Positions 48,401-59,446 of a stretch of DNA of 64,000 bases are shown piece by piece; the stretch's first letter is position 1, and every line of letters begins with the position of its first letter. Position numbers and translations under genes: made by a program. The notes under the pieces were generated by a model. The model did no database searches and had not been told where the DNA came from. It was given only the letters and a program-made list of their open reading frames with translations. Origin of the DNA: Sporobolomyces roseus (taxonomy: Eukaryota; Basidiomycota; Microbotryomycetes; Sporidiobolales; Sporidiobolaceae); assembly GCA_016617785.1 (NCBI GenBank), contig JADILM010000012.1, forward strand, positions 682,001 to 746,000, in the 5' to 3' direction.

Positions 48401-48632
48401 CGACGTTTCCTCTTCTTTTCAGGAGTGAGACTCGGCTCTCCTACTACGTCCTGACTCTCAGTTACATCTATAGGACCTTGAGGAATAGACTCTTCGATAG
48501 CAGGAGCTGAGGCAAAGAACGCGTCAGCTGCAATAAGAGCGAACAAGGGAAAAACAAGAACTCACTTGTAGCTAGATCTTCAAAACCGTTACTGAAACTA
48601 ACTAGCGAGGGATCTATCACATCAAAATCCAT
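45493..48632 (-). CDS. Myb/SANT-like DNA-binding protein, tandem paralog 2
   Basis: Starts MDFDVIDPSLVSFSNGFEDL at 48632, closely matching the start of the adjacent paralog (DPSLLSF). Contains an extra N-terminal Myb-like unit (KWTTLEDDCLRSAIEEIG with NEECLGSIVWRWKYLESHR, about 47.85-48.06 kb). The three units shared with paralog 1 follow: KKFTAEEDAEICRLKGAGYS (about 47.12-47.26 kb), RYTAAQDTIIAQLLSEGKSA (about 46.51-46.65 kb) and MPFSPEDDRLILHLHTTLPG continuing FKKISRQMQPTRHKKEVRER (about 46.13-46.27 kb). The C-terminal exon carries LGYEHLLGPALAALKGFHEY and ends at 45493. The linkers are Ser/Pro/Gln-rich and disordered. About eight introns; some small exons are not certain. Likely a nuclear regulator; function not known. 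Confidence 0.75.
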
Positions 48633-49286
48633 CTTGACTGAGGTTGCCAGAGCGAGAAGTGAAGGGAAGGGAGAAGAGGAGAAAAGTGGGTCGAAATCAG
48701 AAAAAGCGGTTCGTGGTTTTCGCAACTCGAGTGACTTCCATGCCTTCGCTGTAACAAACGAAAAGGATCAGTAGAGGATGCGCAATGAAGAGGGTAGTAG
48801 AAGCTCACCTCGAACGATACGAAGAGCGCGAGATTCGCTTAAAAGGAAGAAAAGCTCTCTTTCTCATTCTCGATTTGCGAAACTCTGTCAAGTTTCCGGA
48901 CAACTTACCTTGCATGAACCACTGTGAGGAGATAGCTACCATATCGTCCTTCCTCGTGTTTCGCTCTCACCGCTTCCTGTCATTGCACACTCCGAGAGCT
49001 CCCAGCGTCTCGTTCGAACCTCCCTCCCGAATCGTCTCCTTTCCGGGTCGACAATCTATCCCTTCTCCTTCACTCCTTGGGCGAAGAGATCACGAGTCAG
49101 ATCCTCTGATTCCGCTCAACAACCCCCTTCGTCCATTTCGATAGACCACGAAACCGTCTTTTCCGCTACACCTTCGCTGAATGCTTCTCTTCAATTCTCG
49201 TCATTCAAGAGAGCCCGCTGTAGTACGTTATAAGATCAACTGTCAGTGCTCCTCGCTTTGAAGAATTAGAGCGAACTCACCTGTTT
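48633..49286. other. intergenic region upstream of the Myb-like pair, no gene seen
   Basis: A plus-strand frame of 119 codons at 48785-49144 has no recognisable motif and is probably not a gene. The segment likely contains the promoter of paralog 2 and the 3' UTR of the small minus-strand gene. Confidence 0.4.
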
Positions 49287-50278
49287 CACTTCCCTTCCCT
49301 CAACGCTCGATTCTCCATCGTCAGCTTCCTCTTGACCTCTATGTTATCAATCTTTGATTTAGGTAGATACTTGGCCATCGTTCTCGCTTCGTCCAGAGCA
49401 GCTTGATAGGATTCTTGAACTTGTTTGACCGTTTCCGAGCTGAGGAATTCGATTTACTATCAGTCTCGAACGGAAACTTGAAGCGATTCAAGAGAGAGAG
49501 AGGGAGAAGACTGACGAAGCTTTTGGACAAGAAGTGTGGTTCACCATCAGACCATCTTTCGAGGTAGTCTAATAGGTTTTCAATCGGGGTTTGGAGGATT
49601 TGTATACCATCGTTCTTGATCTTGCTGTAACTTTTCTTGGGTTGGAATAAAGATCTCGTCATCGTATTCAAGTGGAGGATCTGGAGGAGGATCTCGAGAG
49701 TCAGTAACTCGACGTAACGAAGGGAACGTAAAGGAGAGAATTGTTACCACTTGTTGCGCAAGTCGTCAAACTTCTTCTTCTTCTTCTTCTTCTTCTGCAT
49801 CTCCGTTTGTTCTCCCTTTGTCGAGAGCTTGATGATGATCCCAATTCAATCTTCATGCTCGGGCAAAACCATCCAACGAACAGAATCGATTTCTTCCTTG
49901 CCTCAACCTCGCAGCGAATCGACAAATTCAATTCGGTTCCAACCTCGTGAAATGTAACTCTTGATGCTCTTTTTCAGTGTTCGTGTTCGTACGATAAGGT
50001 ATGACGATCTTTTAATCTGTCAGGAGATAAGTACCTCCTCCCGAACATCCATGGTTCCGATTCAATACTGATTTGATCGCGCTCCTCGTCGTCCTCGTCC
50101 TCCTCCGAGTCATCGCCCGGATAGTGAAAGTTTGAAGTGTCGAGTGGAATGTTGGGACAGGGCCAACGAAAGAGATCTCGTTGAAGGATCGGTTAAACAG
50201 TTGCAAGGGTTCGGATGATGTTTCTTCTCCTTCTTCTTCTTCTGATGACCCGGCTCCAGAGTAATGAGGAGTACCCAT
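49287..50278 (-). CDS. poorly resolved small gene of unknown function
   Basis: Not identified. Exon-like pieces on the minus strand include MGTPHYSGAGSSEEEEGEE with FNRSFNEISFVG, an acidic alternative frame YPGDDSEEDEDDEERDQISI, a tract of eight AAG codons (about 49.77-49.80 kb), KIKNDGIQILQTPIENLLDY continuing LERWSDGEPHF, and ETVKQVQESYQAALDEARTM continuing AKYLPKSKIDNIEVKRKL to a stop at 49287. The last two pieces look like a helical, coiled-coil-type protein. Phases between the Lys-tract exon and the downstream exon do not fit with the donors visible here, so the model is incomplete, or two genes are mixed. Confidence 0.4.
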
Positions 50279-50726
50279 CGAGCGATAGGATACGAGAGGA
50301 CTCGGAGGGACGAGTTGAGAGAAAGGAGGTCTTGGAAGTTGTTCTTGCGAAATCTTTGACGAGGGGTCTTTTGGGGGCGACGAGTGAGCTTATCTTTCTC
50401 GGTAAGGATAGGTGAAGTCGATAATGAGATCTATGAGTGATCTGGGAGTGGTAGTCGAGTGATGACGAGGTCGAATAAAGTCGAAAGAAAGTTGAACGAG
50501 ATCAAGGCGAGTCGTTAGAGTGAGGAAAGAAGCGCGAGTAGTCCGAGTCGCTTGAGATAGTAGTTCGGTCTCTATGGACAGTCACAAGCGGCTGTTTGGA
50601 GTAAGTGGTGATTGATGAAGAAAGAGAGAGAGTTTGTCAGAAATTCTTTCGCTTCTTCTCCATTCAACCAAACTCTCCAAACTCTTCCAATCAGCTCAAA
50701 GACAAGCTCGTAGTAGTAATCTAGTG

Positions 50727-53700
50727 ATGGAACAACTCCCTTCCCAGATTACACAAGCGATTTCTATAGCATTGAACCCCTCACCTTCGATTCCTCAAGA
50801 ACAGAGACATCAAGCCTATTCCTACTTGCAGAAAGTGAAAGATGAGGCGAGGGACACTTGGCAAGCTTGTTGGGTCTTGTTCTTGGATGGTAGGGAGCAA
50901 GGACAAGTAGGAGGGAGAGGTTTGGGAAAGGAAGAGAGAATGTTTGCACTGCAAGTTGTAGCAGAAGCGTGAGTCTCCCTTCTTGATGTAAGGAGCTATA
51001 GGGATCCTCCTAGGTGAAATACAGGGAAGGGGGGAGCTTGATTGGACAGAGTTGGATCATTTCGCTAAAATAGGAGCTTTAAAAGGTTGGAAACAGCGAA
51101 ACAGCTATGGGAGGGGATGAACGATATATGAAGATCACGAGAATAGTGCAAGATTACGACTGGGAAGGGAGCGAGGAGGAAAGCGAGGTCGTGTGATCTC
51201 GCGAGGATCTATTAGATTTCGCTTGTAATTCCAGCTGACTGACTCTCCATCGATGACAGACTTCCTTCACTATCACCAGAAGCATTAGCAATGTTGCAGA
51301 CTTCAATGTTTGATTACTTTCAAGGAGAATTCGTTGCTGGACCTGCAGAACAAGGAGTAGCTTGTCAGTTTACCCATCTCCATTCACCACTCACGAGACT
51401 CGACTGAACCCCTCACTCGTCGAGGTAGTCCTCAAGAATGCGATTGTCAACTTGGCAGCTCAACTTTTCGTCTACATCTACCCAGTCATCGCTCCCAACT
51501 TCCTCTCCTCTATGCTTTCCCTCCTCCGTACCTACCCTCCCTCGACTTCTACTTCCTCCCCACCTCCCCTCAACCCACAAACGACAGATCTCCTCCTTCG
51601 ACTCCTGCACGAGATCTCACTAGAAATCGGAGATGCTCAATTACGACTCAACAAGCCTGGAGCGCGATTAGCAAAAGATACTGAATTGAGGGATGCGATT
51701 CGAGAGAGGGATGCACCGGCCGTTGCGGGAGCAGTTTGGGAGATCATTGCGGAAGCCGTAGATGGGGTTGAGAGGGATCAACAAGGGGATGGGAAAGTCG
51801 GGTTGACCGGGAAAATCGCGAGAGATATTGGTGAAATGGCAGTCAGAGTCGCGGGTGATTACGTCTGTATGTATACAACTCACTCTTGATCATTAGAGTC
51901 GAGATGGTACTGATCAAGTGAGGTTGGATTTAGCTTGGATCGATATCAATTTAATGGTCACTCCTTCAACTATCGCACTCCTCCTTCGAACCCTCAACCT
52001 CCCTTCCCACGCCTGCCTCCCCATTCGAACCGCGACAGCAGATACCTTGATCGAAACCGTTCTGAAAGGAATGCCAGCTTCGGATAAACTCAAACTCTTC
52101 GAAGTTCTCGATGTTGCGACGGTTTTGCAAGCTTTGAAGGATGTGGGAAGGGAAGGAGGAAGGAAAGAAGCGAATGATGAGGAGGAAGGGTTCAGGGAGA
52201 GATTGGCGAAATTGTTGAATGGGGTTGGAACTGAATTGTGCAAAATGCTGGATGAGGTGAGTCCGATTCTCTTGCGAATGTTACTGTATGATACTCATTG
52301 GCTTCTTCGTATTCACAGACCTCAACGCCTGATGACGCCAAGTTACTCGCTACTTCTTCGCTCACTCCTCTACTACCACTCCTCATTCTCTTCCTCTCCG
52401 ATCCTCACACCGCTACTTCTCTCGCCCTTCATCCCTTCGCCTCACAACTCCTCTCATTCTACAAGAAACAAAAACGAGCGGCAGGAGCGGGTCAAGTCAA
52501 AGCGGATCCTACGATGACGGTTGAGAAGAGAGCGTTCTTTGAAGAGTTATTGAAAGCTGCGGTTGGTGGAATGGCTTATGGTGGAGAGGTTGAATGGGAA
52601 ATGGCTACTGTCGGAGAAGAGGACGAGGATCAACTGTTATTCGAAGAGTTGAGAAAGGTGAGTACACTCAAGAATCAGGGAAGACAGCGAAACTGACAGT
52701 TATTCTGCAGTCACTTCGAACGATTGGAGATGGTATCGCTTGGATCGATCCAGAACTCTACGCTTCAGCTATTCGAACAATCGTATCAGAAACTCTCGAC
52801 GCTTTCGAAGCTTCACCTCAGAGCGTACCTTGGCAAAGGGTTGAATTAGCTTTAGCTCTCCTGTACGGATTCGGTGAGATACTCCCTTTCTCAGCTTCTT
52901 GCGTATAGAATGCTGACGGATCGATAACTTCACAGGTCAAGCGATTGCGGGTCAAGGTCCATCAGCATTCGTTCTCGTACCTCCAGAAGAACTCGCTCGA
53001 GGAAAACGAGAACCAAACTACAGCGTCAACTTCAATCAATACCCTCTATCACCACTAGGAGAACTCATGGTCCGAGCGTGCCGATCGAAAGTTGCCGCTC
53101 ACGATCATCCTGCCGTCAATCTCATGTTCTTCGAAACTATCGTGAGGTATTCGGAATTCTTCAAGCTGTGCCCGGAGTACATCGCGGAGATTCTTCCTAC
53201 TTTCCTCGATCAACAGTGAGTGCAGCTTCCTTCGCCAGCGATGGGAGGAACGCTGACAGATTGAGTCGACTCCACAGCGGTCTTCATCAATCCGATTCTG
53301 CCGTTCGAGCGAGAGTTTGCTATCTCTTCAGTCGATTCCTGTACCAAGCGAAGATCATCATCCTAGCACAGGTCTCGGTCGACGTTGTGCGGGAGATCTT
53401 GGCGGGGATGCAGGTGAGTTTTCCTATTTCTTCTCGTTTCGCTTTCTTCACTTAACGAATCCTTTCTCTCGTTTAGGATCTTCTCGTGATCAATGCTGAA
53501 CTACCCGACTCGGAGCCCCCATCAGAAGCTAGTCTCACGAAAGCTGCCGGTGCACCTGGCGATTTCGAATCGCAACTATACCTTTTCGAATCTGTTGGAA
53601 CTCTCGTCTCTATTCTCAACCAATGTCCTCCGGATCAAGTCCTTCTTCTCAACGCTGTCCTCGACCCTCTACTCGCGCAACTGCAACAATCTGTCCGACC

Positions 53701-54999
53701 TACCGCTACTTCGCCCGAAGACCTCAACGCCGTTTTCACCGCTCACCACCTCATCATGGCGATCGGAAACGTCGCGAAAGGATTCCCCGACCTCAGTGCT
53801 CGACAACCTACTGCTCAAGGGGACTGGGTTCAATGCTTCAGGAAAGCTACGGAAGCTGTTTTGGCGAGTGCGAAGATTATGGCTGGTTTCGCTGTGATTC
53901 GAGATGCTGTGCGTTCCCGCTCCTTATCTGCCAGTCCGAGTCATCTGTGAGCTGACTCAACGAGCGATAACGCAGGCTCGTTTCGCATTCAACCGTATCG
54001 TCGCTACTACCGGTCAAGCAGTGCTCGACCTGATCCCAACTCTCATCGACTGTCTCATCGGCCAAATCACCTTCCCCGAACTCGCCGAACTCCTCTCCTT
54101 CCTTGGACTCCTCGTCGCAAAGTACAAAGCAAACTTTACCTCTATCCTCGATACCCTTTTACTACCCGTTTTCAACCGAGTATTCCATTTCTTACAACTT
54201 GATATCGCTGGTACCGACGATCAAGTACAACATTCTACTCTCAAGAGAGCTTACTTCAATTTCATCATTACTATCTGTGGAGCTGGTCTACAAGAAGTCT
54301 TTTACTCAGAAAGTAAGCTCTCACTCACCTTTCTCTCTTTTCTTGTTACCTCTCGCTGACTCTCTGTTTTTCCAGAGAACCAACCTCACCTTCAATCAAT
54401 CCTTCAATCAATCACCCACTACATCTCGACGAACGCACTCGCGATGGATCAACGCTACGGTTTCGGAGTACTCTGCAAACTCGTCATGCTCTGGGTCGAT
54501 CCCTTCCCTCTACCTCCCGTCACTCCCAAATCTCCAGCAGTCGTTCCTAGTCCAGTACCTGGATTCGAAAGGTTCATTTACGAAAACGTGATTGGAATGT
54601 GTTTCGAAATCCCTTTGAAGAGGAGTTTCGATTATTCAGATGCTCAATCCTATCAGGCACGCTCGATTCATCTATTTCATCACTTTTTGATACTGATGGT
54701 AAAGTGATCATGCACGCAGGTAATCGGTGAAATCGCTTTACTCTTGAAAACACTGCAACAAAAGAGACCACAAGAATTTGAATCATTCCTCGAAACTTCC
54801 TTCTTCCCTTCAATCAACTGTCCTCCAGAAAAGTCTCAACCTTTTATGGCCGCCCTAAGGGAATCAACAGAGTGCGTTCCAAGTCTCTTCGTCTTCGAAT
54901 AAGTGAAACGAAAACTGACGAGATTCTGTTCTTTGTGACTGTAGTGGGAAACAAATGAAGAGATTCTTGGGTGATTGGTTGAAGAGTAACAGAGGATGA
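50727..54999 (+). CDS. LOS1: exportin-T (tRNA export receptor Los1/XPOT)
   Basis: Karyopherin-beta HEAT-repeat receptor that carries mature tRNA out of the nucleus with Ran-GTP. The ATG at 50727 gives MEQLPSQITQAISIALNP and DEARDTWQACWVLFLDG. Diagnostic regions are AMLQTSMFDYFQGEFVAG, LNAFEASPQ-type HEAT helices, YPLSPLGELMVRACRSKVAA, HDHPAVNLMFFETIVRYSEF continuing FKLCPEYIAEILPTFLD, and SDSAVRARVCYLFSRFLYQA. Also present are QLYLFESVGTLVSILNQCPP, IDCLIGQITFPELAELLSFL and HLQSILQSITHYISTNALAM. The last exon ends RFLGDWLKSNRG at 54999. Around twelve short introns; total protein about 1,000 residues, as in the family. There is an obvious functional echo with the many tRNA genes in the window, but linkage is probably coincidence. 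Confidence 0.92.
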
Positions 55000-55261
55000 A
55001 CGAATGTTCGGAACGGAACGTAATGACTGCTTAACGACAATCTCGCAAACGAAAAACTACCTCTCCATCACTCGCAACTTTTTCGCAATACGATACTCTC
55101 TGCTTCGGACCCCTCGCATAAAAAAGTACCCCCTTCTTTAACCCCTTGCTAGTAAATAGAAATGAAGCAACGAAACTCCTTTGACTTCGGGGAAATCGGC
55201 TGCGAAAGTTTCGGTGTTTCCTTCTTTCCCTCTCTTCTCACTTCCACGCTTTCTCTCGATC

Positions 55262-56367
55262 ATGGCGAATCCTTACCTATCACATCTAGCCTCGCGAGTC
55301 AAGAATGACCTAGCGTTCCTCTCCAATCAAGGAGTATTAACCCCGCAGGACATCCAAAACCTCAACGCCAAACTCGATCAGATCACTCTCAATCAAATAG
55401 GGAATCAAATGGGGAAATTACAGATTGATGCGATGCATACTGGTGCTAGTCAAATGAGTCAGATGTCGAGTGGAGGAGGAGGCAAATCAATGTGTAAAGC
55501 AGTTTGGGATTACAACAAGACTCAGGTAAGCAGCTCTCCTACTCTACCAGGCCCATTCTAGAGCTCTATATATTCATTGAGTGAACTGGAGGAGAGTTGG
55601 GAGCGATGTTGAGACGATGTTGAAGGTGAAAAAGGGTTGAGAGAACTGATTCCCTCTTTTATTTCGACTGTAACAGCCTGACGATCTGGGATTCAAATCA
55701 GGAGATGTCATCGAGGTACTTGAGGAAGTGAATATCGATTGGTGGAAAGGTAGTCTTCGTGAGTTTTCATTTTCGTCAATCTTTCTTTCGTTCGTTCCCT
55801 CGAACTGAACTTACGCTCGCTCTCCCTCTCGCTCGAACCAGATGGTCAAACTGGTCTCTTTCCCTCGAATGTGTGTCAAGCATCTTTTCATTCTCCTTTC
55901 GCCAGTCTCGCTAACTTCCCTCTTTCACAATACAGCACGTGGAACGTCTTCCAAACACCTCGAATCGAGCACCCCCACCCCCTCCTCATCCTCAGAACAA
56001 CGCTCCTTACAACGTCGGCTACAACACTCCTCAGCAGAATCCCTACTCTTCTCCTCCATCACAACAAACCCCTCAATATCCTTATCAACAACCGCAATAC
56101 TATGGTCAATCGAACCCTGCAGTCTCTGAGAAATCCTCCTACTCAGCCCCTCCTCCTCCTTCACATTACAACGCCCCTCCTCCTCCTCCTCCTCCAGTAG
56201 CTCAGAATGTCGTAGTGAGCCCAACAGCTCCCATGACAGAAGAAGAAAAGAAGAAAAAGTTCCCGGGTGGCAAGTTTGGGAAACAGGTTGGAACGGCGTT
56301 TGCTGGAGGAATGGGATTCGGTGCTGGATCGGCTATTACGAGTAATGCGATCAATGCGATCTTTTAG
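55262..56367 (+). CDS. SH3-domain protein of the Lsb1/Pin3/Csh3 type
   Basis: Cortical-actin/endocytosis adaptor by family. The ATG at 55262 starts [20 protein letters not shown] with a short helical N-terminus. The SH3 domain is spread over three exons: [30 protein letters not shown] with DWWKGSL, and [16 protein letters not shown]. The ALYDY-like, WW and FPSNYV-like positions are present. A Pro/Gln/Tyr-rich linker with several polyproline runs follows, then a C-terminal Gly-rich segment ([17 protein letters not shown]). The stop is at 56367. Layout matches budding yeast Lsb1/Pin3 and fission yeast Csh3. Three introns. Confidence 0.88.
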
Positions 56368-56749
56368 GGGGACTTTTTGAGTTTTTTCGAATATGGACAC
56401 TCGCTCTCTTCATCATCAGTTAGTCACTCTTCTTCTTTATCTGTCGGATATCCCTCTCCTCCTTGTATCTTCGTTCCCTTCGTTCCCTTCGTTTTCCCTC
56501 ATCAGCATTTCTTCGCAATATTTAACCGCCTCGTTCGGCTTTCTTCGCTCGATGCGACCGCGAAGCGCTCTCTGTAGCAGTCTGAACCCTCTCAGTAGAC
56601 GATAGAAGGAATGGCACCTCAATCGGAGGAATGCGAAAATTAACTGATTTCATTTCGCTTTTTTCGAGATTCGGCTCTACTCCCTCGAAGCCTTACTTCT
56701 CTCGTTCTCGCTCTCCTCTTCACCGCTAGCCTCTAATTCTGAACGTTCC

Positions 56750-58218
56750 CTACTTCTCAACCTGTTTCCCTTTCCCCTTGCCACCAGTCCTCATCCTCAA
56801 ATGATGATCCGGAATCCAATCTTGATCCAAAACCTTTTCTCCCTCTTTCACCGCGTCTGCACTATCCCTAATCTCACTATCCTTCGCTACGATGTTAGGT
56901 CTCGGTCCTCTGGTTTGTTGGCGTTTCGATGATTTCGTTGTTGGGGGAGCGAGGAAATAGGATTTGTAGATTAAGTAACCTATTGAACCGAAGAAGACTG
57001 AGAGGATCAAATAGAGTGAAATACTGTGATTCGTATTCGTTGGAGAGTGATCAGTTTTGAGGGAGAAAGGAAGAGGAGAAGGGAAGGAGACGGACAGCTC
57101 GAAATCGAACCAAGATCCAGCGGGCTCGACAATTGTTACGGTTCCTTCGTATCCCAAATAAGAATACTTCTTTCGATTCTACGCATCCTCAAGGACGATC
57201 CAATCAGTCTGCGAATAGAGCTGAATGGAGAGTAAAGAGAGAAAACGTACGGCATCGACAACGTCTACGTAAACTCGCAAGCCGACATCTCCGATCTTGT
57301 TCTCAGAGTGGAACTTGTAAGGGATCACGGGGGACTTGGCACGGGGTGGGAGGTCGAGCGAGAGGGGTTGATTCGTCGTCTGTCAAAGTTGAGGAAGATG
57401 AGGTGGAACGCGGAGAGGACGATCATTTGAGGAAGGTGAGCAGGAGTCGAGGAGGATATGAGGAGGGATAGAGTGAGAGCGGAGAGAAAGCGTTGAAGGA
57501 GAGGATGGGGAGGGAGGGATTGCGAAGAAGAAAAGGAAATTGGCGAAGAATTGGGCAGAGTTTTCGTTAGCTCGCAGCTCGAAGGGGTATCCCAGAGTGT
57601 TTCAATGTGCTCACCTGTCTCAGAGGACGTTCCTTGCCGGTAGATTCATAGTATTGACCGTGAATCGCGACCACTTTCAGAGGTTCCGAAGAGTGAGACG
57701 TCACTCTCAGGTTGACGAGGTTAGATGCGACTCCATTTGTGACGCCTATAGAGAGTCAGGAAGGGCTGTCAGCGTTAGGAACGAGAGAAGAGGTGAGTTG
57801 TGAGAGGATTTGCGAAAGAAGGGAAAATGAGCGATGAAGCTACTCGCTCAAAGCGCTTAGCTCCTCTCCCGTAACTCTGAATTCGTTCCTATTCTCCTCT
57901 GACCCACCATAGCTTCCCGCTGTCCCCTCTCTTGTTTGTTTCGGCATGTCTCTTTTCCTCCACATCATCAATTTCCCGCTTTCCCTCTCCTCCATCCGAA
58001 TGAGAGAGAGCTACTCACGTCCGAATGGATTGTTCTGAGGGAATTTTACTACTACTTCGACATCTGGTTTGCCTAGAGGAGAAGCGGGAGCGGCAGAAAC
58101 GATCGAAATTGATGCGAGTAATAAACCTGAACGAGGGAGAGGAGAGCGGTCAGCTTCATAGGAGGGGATGTGAAGGTATCGAGAATGGCTAGGACGTACT
58201 CAGGAAGTGGAACCGCAT
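56750..58218 (-). CDS. SSR1: translocon-associated protein alpha (TRAP-alpha/SSR1, Irc22-like)
   Basis: ER membrane protein associated with the Sec61 translocon. The start MRFHFL at 58218 runs across an intron into SLLLASISIVSAAPASP, a clear signal peptide. The lumenal part reads KPDVEVVVKFPQNNPFG, VTNGVASNLVNLRVTSHS, VAIHGQYYESTGKERPLRQT, LDLPPRAKSPVIPYKFHS, and GLRVYVDVVDA then GYEGTVTIVEPAGSWFDFEL. A single membrane segment LILSVFFGSIGYLIYKSYF is followed by a basic cytosolic tail ending GKGKGKQVEK at 56750. Order and length fit the TRAP-alpha family (PF03896). Four introns. Confidence 0.87.
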
Positions 58219-58479
58219 GTTGGACGTGAAGGGAGAATGAGAAAAAACGTGTTCGCAACTTTCTGATCTTTAACGCTTCACTTTGATTTCCTGTCAACGT
58301 TCATAGCTGCTTCAGTAGCTCTGGAACGATGGAATCTCGGGTCAGACCGTCGAAGGCTCAATCATTTGCGACTTTTCTCAATTCTCCTCAAATTCTCCGC
58401 TTTTGAACCCTTCGAACTCTCACTCGCTTCACCTCGCCGTACAATTTCGTGGAAATACATTCATGAATAGGTGGTCGCA

Positions 58480-59352
58480 GCATTGAGCGGTGTTCCGAGA
58501 GCTGACCGGAGCGGTAACAGAACCGCGAAGGAGTTCCGAACTTCCGAATCTTGCTTGTTTTCTCACTCTCCTCCTCGAGACGATTGTGTCGGTGTGTGCT
58601 GCCCCCTAGCCTATCACTCTCAAAAGTCGGCTGACCCATTGAATACCGTTGTAGCGCCTCGAGACCGTCCACACTCGAAAGAACCGGCTAAAGACCAATT
58701 CTCATTTAGAGCGTTACAGCGGCCAAAAGTGAGTGGCTACCTTCCTGTTGTTCTATCGAGCAACGTGAGTTCTGATGCTGGAAGCCAATCTAGTGAGCGA
58801 CGACGTTATTAGAGAGCTCGGTAAAGCTTTTCTCTAACTCCTCGTCGTAGCTGTTGCTGAGATCTGCTGCTGTGCGTAGTACATCCCTTCTACCAGGAGT
58901 TCGAAGTGTTGCTTGCGCGAAAGTCAGAGCTTGTTCGCGAGTTGAACGCTTCCGGGGCAGTTGGTCCGCTTTCCTTTCCCTCTTCGTTTTTGCGTCGATC
59001 GTTAAACTAATCGCAAGCTTTACTCACTTTCCCCCTCAGGCGAAGAGCGTCAAGAACTGCTGCTCCGGCCCATTGCCAGACTGTCAGCCTGTATACCATC
59101 GATTTCAAAAGCAGCGGAGGCAGCTTGCGTTCGACACGAATACCAAGTGGAAGCGTTCAAGCGTGTCTGGAGAAGCCTACAAAATCCTGACGCAGTCGAG
59201 CGCTTCGTGAGTGACGTTGCCCTTCGAACCTCCTCAACTTGCTCGCTGAACGCGACATCAAATCCAGAATCGGGAGCAAGACCGTGAAGCGGTCATGGCC
59301 CTCATTCAAGCAATGCCTCCCCAACAATACCAGCCTCAGCCCAGGAACAGAT
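58480..59352 (+). CDS. tentative small helical protein of unknown function
   Basis: Not recognised. Consistent exons at the 3' side read HPFYQEFEVLLARKSELVRE, then ELLLRPIARLSACIPSISKA continuing AEAACVRHEYQVEAFKRVWR and LQNPDAVERF, then NREQDREAVMALIQAMPPQQ to a stop at 59352, joined by GTGAGT...CAG introns. An upstream piece around 58640-58730 could be exon 1, but its frame is ambiguous (either RDRPHSKEPAKDQFSF or LETVHTRKNRLKTNSHLE). The protein would be mostly alpha-helical. Start codon not determined. Confidence 0.4.
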
Positions 59353-59446
59353 AGTCGGCGAGAGTTGTTGGACGCTCTCGATGTGTGTATATCTGAGAAC
59401 TAAGACGATGAACAGTCTGTGAATTGCGAACTCATAAATGATTTTA

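Noticed and set aside
48785..49144. 119-codon plus-strand frame as a gene
   Set aside because: No recognisable motif, lies across a likely promoter region and has no supporting splice pattern.
50727..54999. Functional coupling between LOS1 and the nearby tRNA clusters
   Set aside because: tRNA exporters act on the whole cellular pool; physical linkage carries no known regulatory meaning and is most simply coincidence.
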